This document shows, in pieces, positions 42,142-56,500 of a stretch of DNA of 64,000 nt. Each line of letters opens with the position of its first letter. Position 1 is the stretch's first letter. Source of the DNA: Asterias amurensis (taxonomy: Eukaryota > Echinodermata > Asteroidea > Forcipulatida > Asteriidae). The stretch is taken from the NCBI RefSeq assembly GCF_032118995.1, contig NC_092667.1, positions 5,510,931-5,574,930 of the forward strand, written 5' to 3'. The translations under genes and the position numbers were made by a program. A model generated the notes under the pieces. The model had not been told where the DNA came from and searched no databases. It was given only the letters and a program-made list of their open reading frames with translations.

Positions 42142-45100
42142 AAAGGGTGAAAGTGGCTGAAGGGCCTCATACGAGCGGGCTTATCACTTGCACTTGATCT
42201 GTATTAGAAGTGTTTCTTCCTGGGGAAATGTGGAACCATAAAAAGGCATTAAGACAATATCAAATAGTCCTACTACGCACACAGGCAGCATGAAATGTCA
42301 AGGAGTAAACAAAATACACAAATTTCAGAAAGACCAAAGATAATTGCTAAGCAAAGTGTGAATGTCACAATACAACATCGGTGGCAATAATTAGAATCTA
42401 CATGCTTTTTCCAACTCCCAGGCCCTCGCCCGCCACCAATTCAACTCAATAATATTTATTTTGGGAAAGTTTGTAGTATCCTGCCAGCACTTTTTCTTTC
42501 GTTATCAAATCTAAAATATTAACCTATAAAAATGAGACATTCCTTTTTTTTTTAAATGGTTGAAAAAGTGATTGCAGGATACAGAAAGTTTTCCACCGGC
42601 AAACAATGGAATGGCAGCTACAATGTTCAATGTAAATGAATAAAACGGCAACGCTCCTGAGCGGCACTATCACTAAGTTCAGTGTTAAAAGTAAAACTAA
42701 AGTAAACACTAAAATAGCACACTAAAAAGTGTCGATTAATATTTCCCATTCCCTATTTTCCCCTGGATAAACTGTCAACAGTCAGACCGGTGCAGTAGTG
42801 AGTGACAATGAGCATGTACTGAGTGCTACCATGGAGGTAGAAGGGACTGCTGAAGTGAAACCCAAACAACCAACATAACGGTAACCAACAATCAAGACTC
42901 AACTCAACAGTAAAACAAAACTCAAATAAAAAAGAAAGAGCGAGTTCCTCCAGCACATGAGCAAGACACGAAAACCTGACTTTGTTGTTTATTTGAATCA
43001 TTACTCCTACCTCTGACTCTGCTAATCAACGACAATGGCTTACATGTACTAAACAGTCTATGAAATTTCACATCTTTTAATTTCTGCAATCTACTTCAAG
43101 TTCAAAAAGTTTCACGTTCACTTGCTGCAGCTCCTTGCATGTCTTGCGCACTTCCGTGTTAAACGGTAACGCCGAATGAACTTCACTAAAATATTGAGGG
43201 CGCTTTCCCTTTTTGTGGCTGGTTTTGACTGTCGCCCTCTGTCGTTACAAGAAATAATAAGTGAGTATAATAATAAAGTTTTCACTCAAGTCCGTATTAA
43301 TTTTGATATCGTCAGTCGAATTGTAACGACGTAAGATACAAAGTTCAGTATAACAATACGAGTGTTAATTCTGTAAGTTATTTACTTTTACTTTTTGTCT
43401 GTTTAAAATTAAATTCAAATCTAGAACTTTGCTTCATCACCGGACTTGAGAGGGTGTCGATCTCGTTTTTTTTCATTCGCCAATTTTTCAAGCAAATGCC
43501 ATGCTGTGGATGAGATTCAGTCCCCGTCTGAGATTCTGTGTGCAAACGTCTTCTGACAGCGCCCTCTTCTGAATGCTCCTCCTCCAGCCCATCAAATCTC
43601 ATAAAGGGGACAGAATGATCTCCGGCAGACGGAATTCCCGGGGACACCAGATCCCAATTCGAACAAAAAATAACGACGGCTCACACAGAGTTTACCAATA
43701 TTGTTTATTCCCCACCTCGCTCCTTGGTCGATCCCGGAGGCGGCACAATCCACAGCAAACCTTGAGGTCCTCCTCACATTGTTACAATATCATTGTTTTG
43801 GTGAGTCTATAATAATTGTTCACAGGGGGCGGGGGGCGCGGGGCCGGGGGATACAGTTCTGATTTATAGGGTTAATACAGGTTAACTAGAGTCTAGTACA
43901 ACACAGCTTTGGAATTGACAGTAACCGAATTGAAACGTGATTTGAGTTTATAGTTTGTGATCTGCTGACACAGTAGCTTCCCGTGAGCCATGGTGCTATG
44001 ACTTGGTTAGTTTCTATCGAACGGGACAAGCCCAAACTGTCTTCAACAGCCACAGTCTGGTAAACTTGGACTCGGATTTCAATAAGGTCTAAAACAATTT
44101 GGGTTCAGCACTGTAAACAAAGGTGTCCTGGCAAAAAACAAACGCGTATAACAAGTTTTTTGGTGGTGTGGGTGGGAAGAATTTTAGTTGAAGCTGTAAT
44201 TCTCTTTTATAATTTTGACCAACTTTGCAAGAGGGCGAGTGTGTGTTGTCTGCGACCCCGATGTTTCAGTAGGAATTTGTTCAAAGCGGCCTTGTGTATC
44301 CGCAATATTTATGGAACTTATAACAATTTCTGGACAGTTTTACGTCCTCTTGGACTGGGGTAATTTTTGGAGTGGTTTGAAAAAGAAAAAAAAAAACATA
44401 ACTACGGTTGTCAACTTGCGAGAGTGGCAACGACTCACCCCGATGCATGGGCCAATCATAACTGTTTACAAAAAAAAAAAAAAACATTAGTACACCTTTT
44501 TAGGGTAAACAATACAGGTGAAACTTTAATATTTTTTTCTGCCAAAAGAAGCATCGTAGTACCGAAGCTAATAAGGACACACACTTCAGCTGCTGGTGGT
44601 CATGATTGAAGGTGTTGGCAAGGTGCGGGGTACCACAAGGGGTAGTCCTTGGCCTTTAGCTTGAAAAAATGACGAGCATGTATTTATAACAGTGGCTAGG
44701 TCAGCCCTGATCAAACTAAGTTATTATTCTCTCACATACAAGTACAACGGTTTTAAAAGCTACATTCTAAGTGAATGTTTAATACAATGGAAGCGGGTAG
44801 CACCAAGAATAGCGAATTTTAACTTACTATTTTACTAATGAAATCGAATTGAAAAGAATTAAAGATAACAAGTATTTAATTTGGTGCCATCTCCCATCCC
44901 CTTCCCTGCAAAAAAAATAAACATCAAATAAATAATAGGCCGATTATAAAAGTAAAATACCAAAATAATGATCAATAAATGTTAAAAATCAAACCAATAA
45001 ACACAACAATAAACATCAATCACCAAAATAGGCCTACAACAAACTAAAAGGGGTTTTCAGTCTTCCTCCCCTAAAAACCGGATCCTGCCCTTGAACAAAA

Positions 45101-46375
45101 CGTCTGGGTCCAAGGGCTGCGTTTTGACACGATGGTAATGGGGTCAAAGCGAGCCAACCCAATATTCTGCACCCCTACCAGGCACCCTACTGGGGCACGT
45201 TGCCAGGTCCCACGACCTAGCTCGAGACCTCTACAATGTGTGAAACAATGACAGGTACGCAGAGAAACAAAAAGAGCAACACACAAACCGCTGCACACCA
45301 CTGCTAGCTAACCAAAAATGTCCCGTGATATTATTATAATAAGGCTTCACTTTTTGACCCGAACAGACGTTCTGCTACTGATTTTGAGAATTCGATTAGG
45401 TCGAAAATTGTGAGGACGTTATCCGCTCGTGTAGGCCATAGGCTTATATACCACATAAATATCCAATCTAGTCATTTTGACCTAGGTCTTTTAACCTTCT
45501 TCGAGACAAGAAGATAGTCTCTTTCAAACAGTTTGTGCCCCAAATTCATTAAGAAGGAGTCACATTTATGCATCACTGACCCAAGAAGACAGTCAGAGCA
45601 CACTGTTCGAAACGTCGAGGAGAAACTGACTCTTCTCAAAGCCACTATCCACACATTTGTTTTACATAGTGCCGCCGCAAACCCCGTTTACTTTGCACCC
45701 CAAACTAGGAATCAGATTAACATTTCCAAAATAACGGTTATTTTTTACCGTATCATTAAATGCAGTCGACACTATTGGTAGTTGTCAAAGACCAGCCTGC
45801 ACAGTTGGTGTATCTAAACATATGCATAAAATAACAAACCTGTGAAAATTTGAGCTCAATTATTCATCGAACTTGCGAGATAATAATGAAAGAAAAAAAC
45901 ACCCTTGTCACACGAAGTTGTGTGCGTTTAGATGGTTGATTTCGATACCTCAAGTTCTAAACTTGAGGTCTTGAAATCAAATACGTGGAAAATTACTTCT
46001 TTCTCGAAAACTATGGCACTTCAGAGGGAGCCGTTTCTCACAATGTTTTATACCATCAACCTCTCCCCATTACTCGTCACTAAGAAAGGTTAGATGCTAA
46101 TAATTATTTTGAGTAATTACCAATAGTGTCCACTGCCTTTAATATTGCAGCAAATAAATGTTAATGGCAGTGTGTATGCTTCTGGTAATGTTCACTTGTA
46201 CCCATACCTGTGTGTTAGAGTTCGCGGTTCGACCTGGTGGGATATTCAAATAGAAGACTTTTATGGACAGCAGACTTAACAGGTCCATTGTTCTTGGAAA
46301 TGTGCGCATGCTCAGAACGACGTACTCGATGGAAATTGGAAAGTCTGCTGCCACCTAGCGTTCAAAAGTATTCAT
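42142..46375. other. Intergenic region between ITGB1BP1 and the sulfotransferase
   Basis: No gene is supported. The ITGB1BP1 promoter or 5' UTR presumably lies within 42142-43260, where GAGGGCGCTTTCCCTTTTTG and CGCCCTCTGTCG occur. Frames near 43378-43812 show no domain. A CG-rich patch is at 43823-43855. The stretch 45060-45310 looks like an unidentified repeat, and 45520-45640 contains GAAGACAGTCAGAGCACACT and TTCGAAACGTCGAGGA, shared with 6432-6475. Confidence 0.55.
45760..46142. mobile_element. Foldback MITE, GGCAGTGGACACTATTGG family, full copy
   Basis: TTAAATGCAGTCGACACTAT at the left and ACCAATAGTGTCCACTGCCT then TTAA at the right, in the orientation opposite to 33234-33622. It is one of the best-preserved copies and lies downstream of the sulfotransferase stop. 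Confidence 0.85.
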
Positions 46376-47551
46376 TTAAAGCGGCACTGGTTGATCGGAA
46401 TACCCAAATAACTCGGCATCAATTTCATATCTCTTATTAAGAGCAGTGATCTCTGTCTTATTCAATAAAGATAAATATTTATTCGCTACGGAATCACCGG
46501 AGCTATTGGTAGGGTTCGTTGCCTTCGGAAACCTCACGGCTTTTTCGAGTCCCGTTGCCTTCAAAATGAGTTCCGAGTCCCGGGTCAGCTTATCGAACTC
46601 CCCAATGAAGTCGTACCTCACCAAGCAGGGATGGCACATTTTATACACCTCGTTCCAGTGTTCCGTCGGTCCGTAGTTACCGAAAATGTTCTGGGAGTCG
46701 GAGACGTACCGTGCAAACTGTGGAAAGTCAACCTTGGGCAGGATCTTGTCGGATTTGTTATAGTTACCGGATTTACCCTGGATGCCCGGCATGACGTTCC
46801 GTTGTAAGCCACGGTTGTCCGGATTGTCCTTCTCAAATTTGTCCCTGAAACATGAAACCACCCTCTCGACCGGATCCCTTGTGATCATGAAAGTGGTGTA
46901 GTTTCTTAATCGCTGTTTTACTTCGTCTAGAGTGAACTTTGATAGGTTTGGAATTGGTGTGTAGTGGGCACCCATATGGGAAACATCCTCGACTCTTTTG
47001 AATTTCTCAAGTAACACCAAAAGAATTCGCTTCCAGCTTGTACATCCGATTTTGGGAACGTAGCAGTAGATGATTTTGTGCGAGTCCACAACTAGGAGAT
47101 GGTTGAGTGTTTTGAGTACCGCTTCAGTTAGGTCATAATTGAGGTTGGCTGCCCTGGAATCACCCCGGAGGGACTTACATGTATCTTGGACGTGTTTCTT
47201 TTTCAACTCTTGCTCATGCGTCCATTTTTCATACAGAGACGAATTGGATTGCATGTAACCCTCATTGTTTACGATGTTGATGCTTTTGTTCTGCTTTTTT
47301 GTCGAGGAGTTCATTGTTGAGGTTTTGTCTTGTGAGGCTACTGGTAGAGAGGTACTATTTTGCTGGTGTTTAGATAGTGGGGTTCCATCTTTGTCGGGCT
47401 TAGGTAAAGTTGGGGGAGCACCTTGGTCGTGCTTAGGTCTAGTTGGGGTAGCACCTTGGTCGTGCTTAGGTCTAGTTGGGGTAGCGTCTGCTTTGAGGTC
47501 ATTGTGGTGACGCAGTGTCAAAGACTGGTCCCGGCCACTGGTTACATCAAC
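46376..47551 (-). CDS. Sulfotransferase catalytic exon
   Basis: This single exon after a TTTTGCAG acceptor holds the stem and whole catalytic domain. The stem has an 11-residue repeat, TPTRPKHDQGA, in three increasingly diverged units, then a Ser/Asn/Lys-rich stretch. It includes the PAPS-binding motifs and ends FGYSDQPVPL. On its own it is a confident sulfotransferase; what is uncertain is the linkage to the 5' exons. Confidence 0.92.
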   Translation of the reverse strand, partial: VDVTSGRDQSLTLRHHNDLKADATPTRPKHDQGATPTRPKHDQGAPPTLPKPDKDGTPLSKHQQNSTSLPVASQDKTSTMNSSTKKQNKSINIVNNEGYMQSNSSLYEKWTHEQELKKKHVQDTCKSLRGDSRAANLNYDLTEAVLKTLNHLLVVDSHKIIYCYVPKIGCTSWKRILLVLLEKFKRVEDVSHMGAHYTPIPNLSKFTLDEVKQRLRNYTTFMITRDPVERVVSCFRDKFEKDNPDNRGLQRNVMPGIQGKSGNYNKSDKILPKVDFPQFARYVSDSQNIFGNYGPTEHWNEVYKMCHPCLVRYDFIGEFDKLTRDSELILKATGLEKAVRFPKATNPTNSSGDSVANKYLSLLNKTEITALNKRYEIDAELFGYSDQPVPL

Positions 47552-50500
47552 CTGCAAAATCAAAAATAAAAACAATCATGAATAAATAACATTTCATTTA
47601 AAACAATATTTACAAAATCAGATTCAGTCAGTATCAAACGTACACGTGTTTATAATGAAATTGTCAAAGTACCCTAGACCAGCACCAGTCATAATTGAAA
47701 ATCCTAAGCAAAAAGACAATTTATCGGTCCCGTAAACAGTTGGCTTACGGGTTGCTGAACTCAAAGCCAACAAATGACTATTCAACTCTGCACACAAGGG
47801 ATCAGAGTGACCTCCACTTGATACTCTCAAATCATTATCAAAACCTTCCTCTTTTCTATTTCTGTCCAGCTTCTGTGAAGCGCTTTGTGCTAGAGGGGCT
47901 ATTATTATTATTATTATTATTATGAAATGTCAAGCTGTTTATAACTATATAAATGAGCGAACTTCGATGACGGAAAACTGCTCATTACTTTTTGTAGCAT
48001 GCTCATTCGATATGAAAGTGAGGCAATTAATTTAGGATTATGCCCCTTGGAAAAAAACATCAGCCCAGCTTAGTCTCTGTTAGGTTACAACGATGTCCTT
48101 TCTTTATAATACAACAGGTATGTTCTCGTCAAATAATAGGTTACAAAAGACCCTCGACGAACAAAATAATGTCCAGACATTTCCTTCTACTTCCACGTCT
48201 GCTTGCACAACCGTTCCACCTGGGTGCGTCTCACAATGTGTACTGGAACTGTATGACACAGGTGTACACATAAAGTGCGTGTACGACTGCAGTACGGCGG
48301 TACGCACTGGTACTTGTCTAACGTCTAGAGTTTGCTCTATGCTTACACCAACATTACGGAAATAAGTCTGGTGTTGAATAACTTTATATCCTGCTCAGAA
48401 ATATGTAGTCTTCATCTTGAAACAACAGGGGATCGATGACTTCATTAATATCATGACTTATGATATTGATGTGCATGTTCACACACGTTATACCCTGATA
48501 GTCGGTGTACTTTTGCGTGCAGTGTTAGTTTTCTTCCTCCATGATTCAAGAGACAGTGTCTTTAACAAAATAAGATATTGATAACATGACGAGTGTACGT
48601 AGAGCTTCCGGGAACGGTGATCGTTTGCGGGATCCGCACGGAGATCCACGCCGTGTGAAACGTCAAAGTGACGGCATGGATGAACGGCGACGACCTGGTG
48701 GTGTTTGCTTTATGTAAGTATTTGTGATGATCAATAGTTTGTTAACGATTGGGTCAACCGTGTATTAAAGAGTGCGGTTCAGTAATGTTTACCGAAGAAC
48801 GAAGGAAAATACATGGTTTACCATAAATCGATATGAATAATTGGTGACTAATATCGCTTTGTTGATTCATGTGTGGGCGCATCCATGTGTGATTTATTTG
48901 AATTGCAAGCGTTTTGTTGTTGCTACAAATACTGGACAAACTTCCGTATCTGCCACCATTATTGTATTAGATGAATTAAAATAGTATATAATTGAATCAA
49001 ATGAGATATTCCTTTTTTCGAAGAATGAGCGAAAAGGTGGTGGCAGGATACGGAACGTATTCCAAAACACTTGTTTTATCAACTAAAGATATTATTAAGT
49101 ATATTAAAATTCAAGCATATTATGACTTTCCCTCTAGCTTGTAACTTAAGCTTGAAAATATCCACATATTTGATCAAAACTTGGTATAAAGATGAGCATG
49201 GTGGGCAAACTTTCCTGGAAATATGTTTTCCTTTAATGCTATAGGTATGATTTCAGAAATGTGTATGAACATTATCTTTGATCTCGTGCGTTAAAAACTG
49301 TTTGAAAACGTTGATTTTTTTCTTCGCTATTTGCTTCTGACGCTGAGGACCGATTGAGCTAAAACTTCAACAGGTGTTTATTTCATGTATAACTTAGAGC
49401 CACACAAAGTGTATCCACTGGACGTTGACCATTACCAACACTAGCTGTGCGATAACAATTATCCGTTAACCACACTCTGAAAAGCGCCACTGTCAGTAAC
49501 GCTTCTCCGATTCAAAATTTGTGGGACGAGGTATAAAAAAAGATATCTTTTTCCATAACCACATTACTTCGAAGTGAACAACTTCTCAAAGATATACAAC
49601 CACACATTCTGCAATTGTGCCTTCTTTTATTCATGTTCTTACCAAGTAAATTTGTATCACCGTAATTTTTTAGAGCAAATTCATTTTCTATCCCGCTATG
49701 AGGTAGTTTTGAGGGGAATCCCACAAGAATACCCAAACAGGCGCCCCTTACAACGTGTCAGTCAACACAATACAAATACAAACAAACAGCAAGAAATCGC
49801 AGCAACCAACGCCATATTATTCAGGGGTCTAAGATAAAAGGGAAGCCGACAAAAATAGCTTTGCTGATTGACGTAACTGGTATTTCCATGTGAAAAAGAA
49901 AAGATATGAAAGCTTGCATAAAAAGTCGAATATAAAATGCAAAAACTGAGTTGTTAAAATTGACACCATGGGGCAAGTTCGATCAGCAACCGTCATAGTA
50001 AATGTTCCATGATTACCTTTGCATGAAATACATCCTGGGTACCAGGCAAAATCGCCCAATGGTCAACAAAAGTCAACTATAGTCCCTTGATCGAACTTGC
50101 TCCTGGGTGTTGTAACCTTAAGATACCGAAGACAAAAGCAAAATATTAACAAAGAGGGTGTGAAAAAACACAAAAATAATGTATTTGTTTCTGGCAGAAA
50201 TTCTATCTGAACACCTTATGTTTTGTATCTTTTCTGTATCTATATGCATCTGCATCCATGGTGTGAATTTAAACACCACAGGCTATGCATCGTAGCTCAT
50301 TTCCATAAACCAGATTGTCAACATGGTTTTTATAATTTGTAGGCCCTCGCTGTGAAGTTGACGCACTAACTTAATTCCACTTGAAAAATAGCACCTGCTC
50401 TGTTCCCATTGTGTTGCCAAACACTTCTCAGATCTGGGTCTGAGTTTTTAAGACAGAAGTTTTTTCTTTGGGTGGTTGTATTGCCAGTCATCTCTTGCCC

Positions 50501-53500
50501 CCGGCAAAGTCGCCCCCTGCGAAGTTGCCCCCAGCAAGCTCGCCCCTCCATGTACAAGCTCACCCCTACAAAGTTGCACCCCCCCCCCCCGCCAGAGTCG
50601 CAGAAGGCAACTTTGTTGGGGCGACGTTGTTGTTAAGGACGAGTTTTTGTATATAGACTTTGTAAAGAGTGGGCTGTCTAAAGCAGTTTTTTGAACCGCT
50701 GTTGAGATATTGCCGAAAATCCGGTGCGAATAAGTCCAGGCTGGAAGAATCATCCCCCATAGGAATACACAATCTGAGAAGCGTTACTGCAGTAAAGCTT
50801 CTCAGTTTCAATTTTATTCAAAATCTTTTTGCATAACCACATTAGCTACTACAATTTGGTTTGTGGTAACACCTTGTCAGGTAGAGTTTGATCTTACAGA
50901 ACTGTCTTGCTTTATTCTACTACCGCGGAGTAGATTTATCGGATGTTCGGGAGACTTCTCAGTTCAGAAAAGAACCGTCCTGCTTGTTAACTACTACCTG
51001 GGCGGAAGGTATACATAATTGGATGGGACTACTACTTTAATAGCTTTCAGGGTCGTAATTAACTGCACTACCGCGGAGTCAGTTCTTGAATTGGTCTCAA
51101 CGTTTGGACTAGCTTGCTCTAGTCTTCGTCAGGTTTACGAAGTGAAATTACTTACGAAGTGAAATGTTTCTCAAAATGCTTTTACTATCGAAATCTCCTG
51201 TATTACGCTTCTAAACAAAGTTAATTTGTTGCCGTTCATTTGTAGGGTGCCTACCAACGGTATAGACCTTTATCACGCTGTCACCATCTTGGTCATACTC
51301 CCTGTTTCTATCACAGTAATGAATGCTAACATTCATTGCGCAAACATGGCACCAGACTATTATTTCGTCCAGCCTCAGTTTGGTTATAATGAGTTGGAAT
51401 GGAGTAAAGTCAAGATGGCCACACCGTGATAAAGGTCTATACATTCCCTTTAAGTTGTTTTCGAACATTACCAATCCTACATTTAGCTCGTGGGTGGTAC
51501 CCGGATGCAAGAACATTCCACTACCCTGGAAGAAACATTGTATGGGACTATGATATTGTCAACAACCGTCACGACCTCAAACCCTTTATCCAATCTGTCA
51601 CAGTTAAAATAATACCTTTGGATATTAAAGCTCAAATGTATTTTTATTTATAATAAAGAGTATTAATTTTGGTTTTACCCATAAACACCAATGTGTATAG
51701 GGGTAAAATCAAAATTAATAATACAAAATTAATATTTTTTCTTTATCTATTCAATAATAAAGAAAACAACAACTTTTAGGCAAAAAAATAATATTCAAGA
51801 CCCCGAATTTCAAATCGATCACACCAAGGAAGTTCACATCAAATTACGCGTATTAATACACAAAGTACCTTGTAAATTGATACTCAACATTCATTTTGGT
51901 GTTATCCATAATACACCGATGTGTGGCATTGTAAACTCAGTTCTTTCTCAAGTTTTGTGAACAAAATCACAGGCGTATATATTACTCGGATGGGATTCGA
52001 ACCCACGACCTTTGCAAAGTTCTAGAGCAGTGTCAAACCAACTAGACCACCGAGATTGCCCGGTAACTATAATATAGAGGCAGTTCGAATCCTCAGTTTT
52101 AGCAGCGAGTATTGTAACGATTTGATAATATTCTTTATCCCCGGTGAACATTAAACACCTATTAAATTGATTGCCAAAACCAAAACCACAAAACCGTCAA
52201 TGCAAAACTTGAAACAGAGGCTCATACTTAAGAAAACCGATTATTTTTTATCAAAAGAAACAGTTATGATCGCCTGATTTTATTATTTATTTATTGACTA
52301 AAGCATTCTCTTAAAACGATTTGTGGGTTTTGCAAACCTATGTTTATGTTCTTCGCAATAATATTTAGTGCGTTTAACCGGAATCAAATTACAAAGTAAC
52401 GCATTGTCTTCCTCGTAAATCATTTTAATGGTCGCCTCCATTAAAACAAAACAAGGTTTTTCTCAATCCGTAGGGAATACAGTTACTTTAAGACTGTAGA
52501 ACATGATTTATGGTGTAACGTAGAGGGGGTTCTTTTTGATGTAACATGACCAAGACTTTGTTATTGATTTCGATCACGTGCAGGTATTCGAGGATCCTGG
52601 CTCGTTTCTGGTACGTGATCTGCCTGCTCGTTTTCCTGACGGTGGGGGCGTACACCGCTTTGTCGTTGACAGCGTACGAGCTTCCGGACTTTTCAAACCC
52701 CTCGGAGGTAAATTGTGTTATTGGATTTTTGTTTGTTTGTTTGTTTGTTTGTTTGTTTGTTTGTTTGTTTGTTTGTTTGTTGATATGATATCTTCACAAT
52801 GAAACTCGGCAAAGCTCTCAAAAGAGAATATAAACGCACAACTGGCAACGATCAACACATCTTATAAAATTATAATCACATCTATGGTTTTGAAATATTG
52901 TAAACCTAAAGTTATACTCTTGAATATATAATAACTTTGTGGGGCTCTTACAATAATACATCGTGTAACCCGAACATTGGGCCTCTGTGCGTCAACTAAT
53001 GGGGAGACTTGATAAATTCATGCATTAAAATTTGTCCTATGTGGCTTAGGAATTTGAGGAGTCTTAGAGGTACAATTGTCTAATGAGTTTCAAGGTTCAA
53101 TTTAGATAAGATTTCCAGGGAAGAAGGAGAAGATGGAGACGAAAACACAAACCACCCAGGACAATAACAAGAGGTGTTCGTGCTCATAATATTTCACGGA
53201 CACTGACATAAACCATGCTAAGTTCCTCAGGTTATTCACTTGTTGGTTTCTCTTCAACAACACTTTTGATTAATTCTTTATACTATGTTCTCCACAGGGC
53301 TTCGAGACGCGTGGTACCGTAATAACATCACGTTTTGTAAGTCTCGGAAACCTTGTGGATGATGAAGACCTAGTGATGACTCGCCCTCTAGCGGTAGACA
53401 ATAGCCAAACAAGGGTGAAACGACAGACCGGAGCCGATGCTGGTGTCCAGTTTTGTTATTCCATTGGTAAGTTCACAGTAACAATATCTCCAACCACACG

Positions 53501-56500
53501 TTATTTTTGTAGCATTAAAAAAGTGCACGATCTGAAGGTGTCCACTCAAAAAAGCTTAACACAATAATAAAAATTAAACAAATTCTGGGGTCGATAGCAC
53601 AAAAATAGTCAAAACTTGGGATTAGTCCTAGGACTCTGTTAGAAACTTATGGCTAAAAAAAGTTATGAGTAGTAACTCGTCACAACTCGACATAAGAAAC
53701 TTCATTTCTGCCAATCAATCCATTGCGCCCCCTACGTCACTGTTTGAATAGTTTCCAAGGAGACAGTGGATTTTTCACAATAATTGCATTTTGTTTGTGC
53801 TTTTTTTTTGTGTACAGAATATTGGGGCGAGTTTGTTCCCGTCATGGTGTTTGAGACAGTAGACCGCGGAAACATGCTCACAACGTCGGCAATCAAATCG
53901 GTTTGCTCTACCGGGGAACGGCTCGTCACGACCCATCCCTCGTTCACGGCGAACTGCCTCTGTGTCGGTACCTACACGGACAGAGCCTGCCCTAGCACAT
54001 GGTCTTTAGGTAACTACATAGCACTGTTCTCCAACAAGTCATCGTGTGCGGATATATCGGACGAGGATGTTGCATCCACTATGGCTTTACTTCAACGCTG
54101 CGCAAAGTTTGTGCACAACGGAACGCGGTCAGAGCGTGAGTTCGAGTATGCCGTACCCGGTTCGATCCCCGCTGAATGCAGTCAACATAACTATGCTGTC
54201 CATACTGTGCTGTATTATCTTCTACCGGCAGTTTTCACCAAGGGTATACTAGACGGCGTGACACCATTAGAGAGTCGAATCACTGCCGTGTTTTACCCGA
54301 TATACGGCCACCAGAGAAACATCTTAGAGACCATCTTTACGGAGAACATTATGCCAGTTGCATACGAAGATGGGATCACAACAATCAAGGCTGTGGATTT
54401 CTTCATCAAATTCAGACTGTTTTCCTCAAACCTCTTCGCAGATAGTCTGTACATGGGCATTGGGATAGGCCTCATCTTCCTCTTAATCTGGGTGTACACC
54501 GGGTCGTTTTTGGTTACCCTTGCGGCACTTTTCAACATGATATTCTCATTGATCCTTGGGTATTTTTTCTTCACTGTTGTCTTCAGCAGACCCTTCTTCC
54601 CGTTTGGGAACTTCATGACTGTGATCTTGATTATAGGCGTCGGTGCTGACGACACCTTTGTGTTTATGGACTTATGGAAGCAGTCGAGAGCAAAGCTTGG
54701 TATCGAGGACTTGCCACTACTTGTCCATGAGACGTTACGTCATGCTTCGGTCACGATGTTCGTCACAAGTGTGACTACAGCAGCTGCACTCTTTGCTACC
54801 GTCATCAGTGACATCACAGTGGTCAAATGCTTCGCTGTTTTCGCTGGTACCTCGATCATGATGAACCTGGTCTTGACTCTGACGCTGTTGCCTGCCGTCA
54901 TCGTTATGCAACATAAAATAGCCGTCTGCTGCTGTGGATCAAAATCGCAGCGTTCAACACCCAACACTGAAACGAAATGCACGAGTTGTCTAAACATTTT
55001 GTTCAAACCGATCACAGTAATTGTTGAGCGCGTTATCCCATTCTTAGTGAGTAAACTTAGATATCTATGGATAACCCTTTTCACACTGTTGATGATAGGT
55101 GGCGCTGTTGTGATCTTCTTCCAACCAGGGTTTCAACTTCCTTCCCAAGCTGAATTTCAGTTCTTCGCAAGCTCTCACCCTTTTGAACTGTACGATTTTG
55201 TTTACAAAGATCAGTTCTCGTTCAGTGAGGAGAATTTTCCTGATGCCGATGGTACCATCATCTGGGGCGTCCAGGCTGTGGATAACGGGAATCACTGGAA
55301 ACCTGGCGATTCTGGAACTTTAGTTCTAGATGATAGTTTCCAGTTCTACGAGCAGGAACACCAAACGTGGATGCTGAACTTCTGCGCAGAGCTCCGTAAC
55401 CAAAGCTTTGTCAATCCGGATGAACCAGTGAGATGCTTTATTGAAAATTTCAAATACTACATGGAATTGAGCTGTACAAACCAAGACGTATCCCCCTGCT
55501 GCAACCAATTTGATTTCCCATATGACCCCGCTCTCTTTGACGTCTGTCTCAACGCGTTCGCAACCAATGACCTTTTCCCGGATCTTTACTTCCGGAGAAA
55601 TAACTCGGAACTCGCAGTTATTGGAGTCACATTCACCACACAATATCCTTATACTTTTCTGTATGAATCAAATGATGAATTCTGGCAGTCCGTAAATCCC
55701 TGGATGGAAGAGAAGATCAGCTCAGCCCCGGGTCCATTACAGAATGGATGGTTTATTTCCAAACTCAACTACGGACTTTTATTCTACGATCTTCAGCAGA
55801 GTCTTGCATCCGGAACTCAAATCTCTATGGTCATTACGTTGGCAATAGCATCCGGAATCCTACTCCTGACTATCCAGAATGTCTTGATAACAATTTGCGC
55901 TATGGTTACAATAACAAGTGCTGTTTTTGTAACAGTAGCTAGCCTCGTTCTTCTTGGGTGGGAGTTGAATATCATCGAAGCGACTATCATCACGTTGGCT
56001 GTTGGGTTATCAGTTGATTTCACCATTCACTACGGTGTGGCATTCAAGCTCTCTCCTAGCTCGGATCGTGACCAACGTACTCGCTACTCATTATCAACCA
56101 TGACGGCTGCTATCACCATAGCCGCTCTATCAACCTTCATTGCAGGAGCTCTGGTGCTGCCCGCTACGGTCCTCATCTACTACCAGTTCGGAGTCTTCCT
56201 GATGCTTGTAGTCAGTGTCAGCTGGAGTCATGGAACTTTCTTCTTTCAAGCTCTTTGCATTACAATTGGTCCGCAAGGGAGTTGTGGCGACGTACCTTGC
56301 CTGCCATGCTGTGAATGCTGCAGGCTGGGCGAGAAGCCCAAGAAAGCTATTAAGGTCAAACCGGCTCATAGGTCCACCGTCACCCAGAGTCACGATAACC
56401 CACTTGCAAGACATATTGTCACTGAAGAAAGAGTCCAGACTATCAGTAGGGGTTTTGTCGATGCTGCCCCTCTAGAGGGATCTGTGTTTTTTGTGCAGAA

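Noticed and set aside
43378-43812. Overlapping - strand frames upstream of ITGB1BP1
   Set aside because: No recognised domain, no repeated support from splice phase, and low-complexity Lys/Ser ends.
45071-45301. - strand frame with Arg/Cys-rich translation
   Set aside because: It looks like part of an unidentified repeat; no domain or neighbouring exon.
48093-48365. Cysteine-containing + strand frame of 90 residues upstream of Dispatched
   Set aside because: No signal peptide, domain or phased splice sites. It ends before the Dispatched start at 48586 and is not in its transcript frame.
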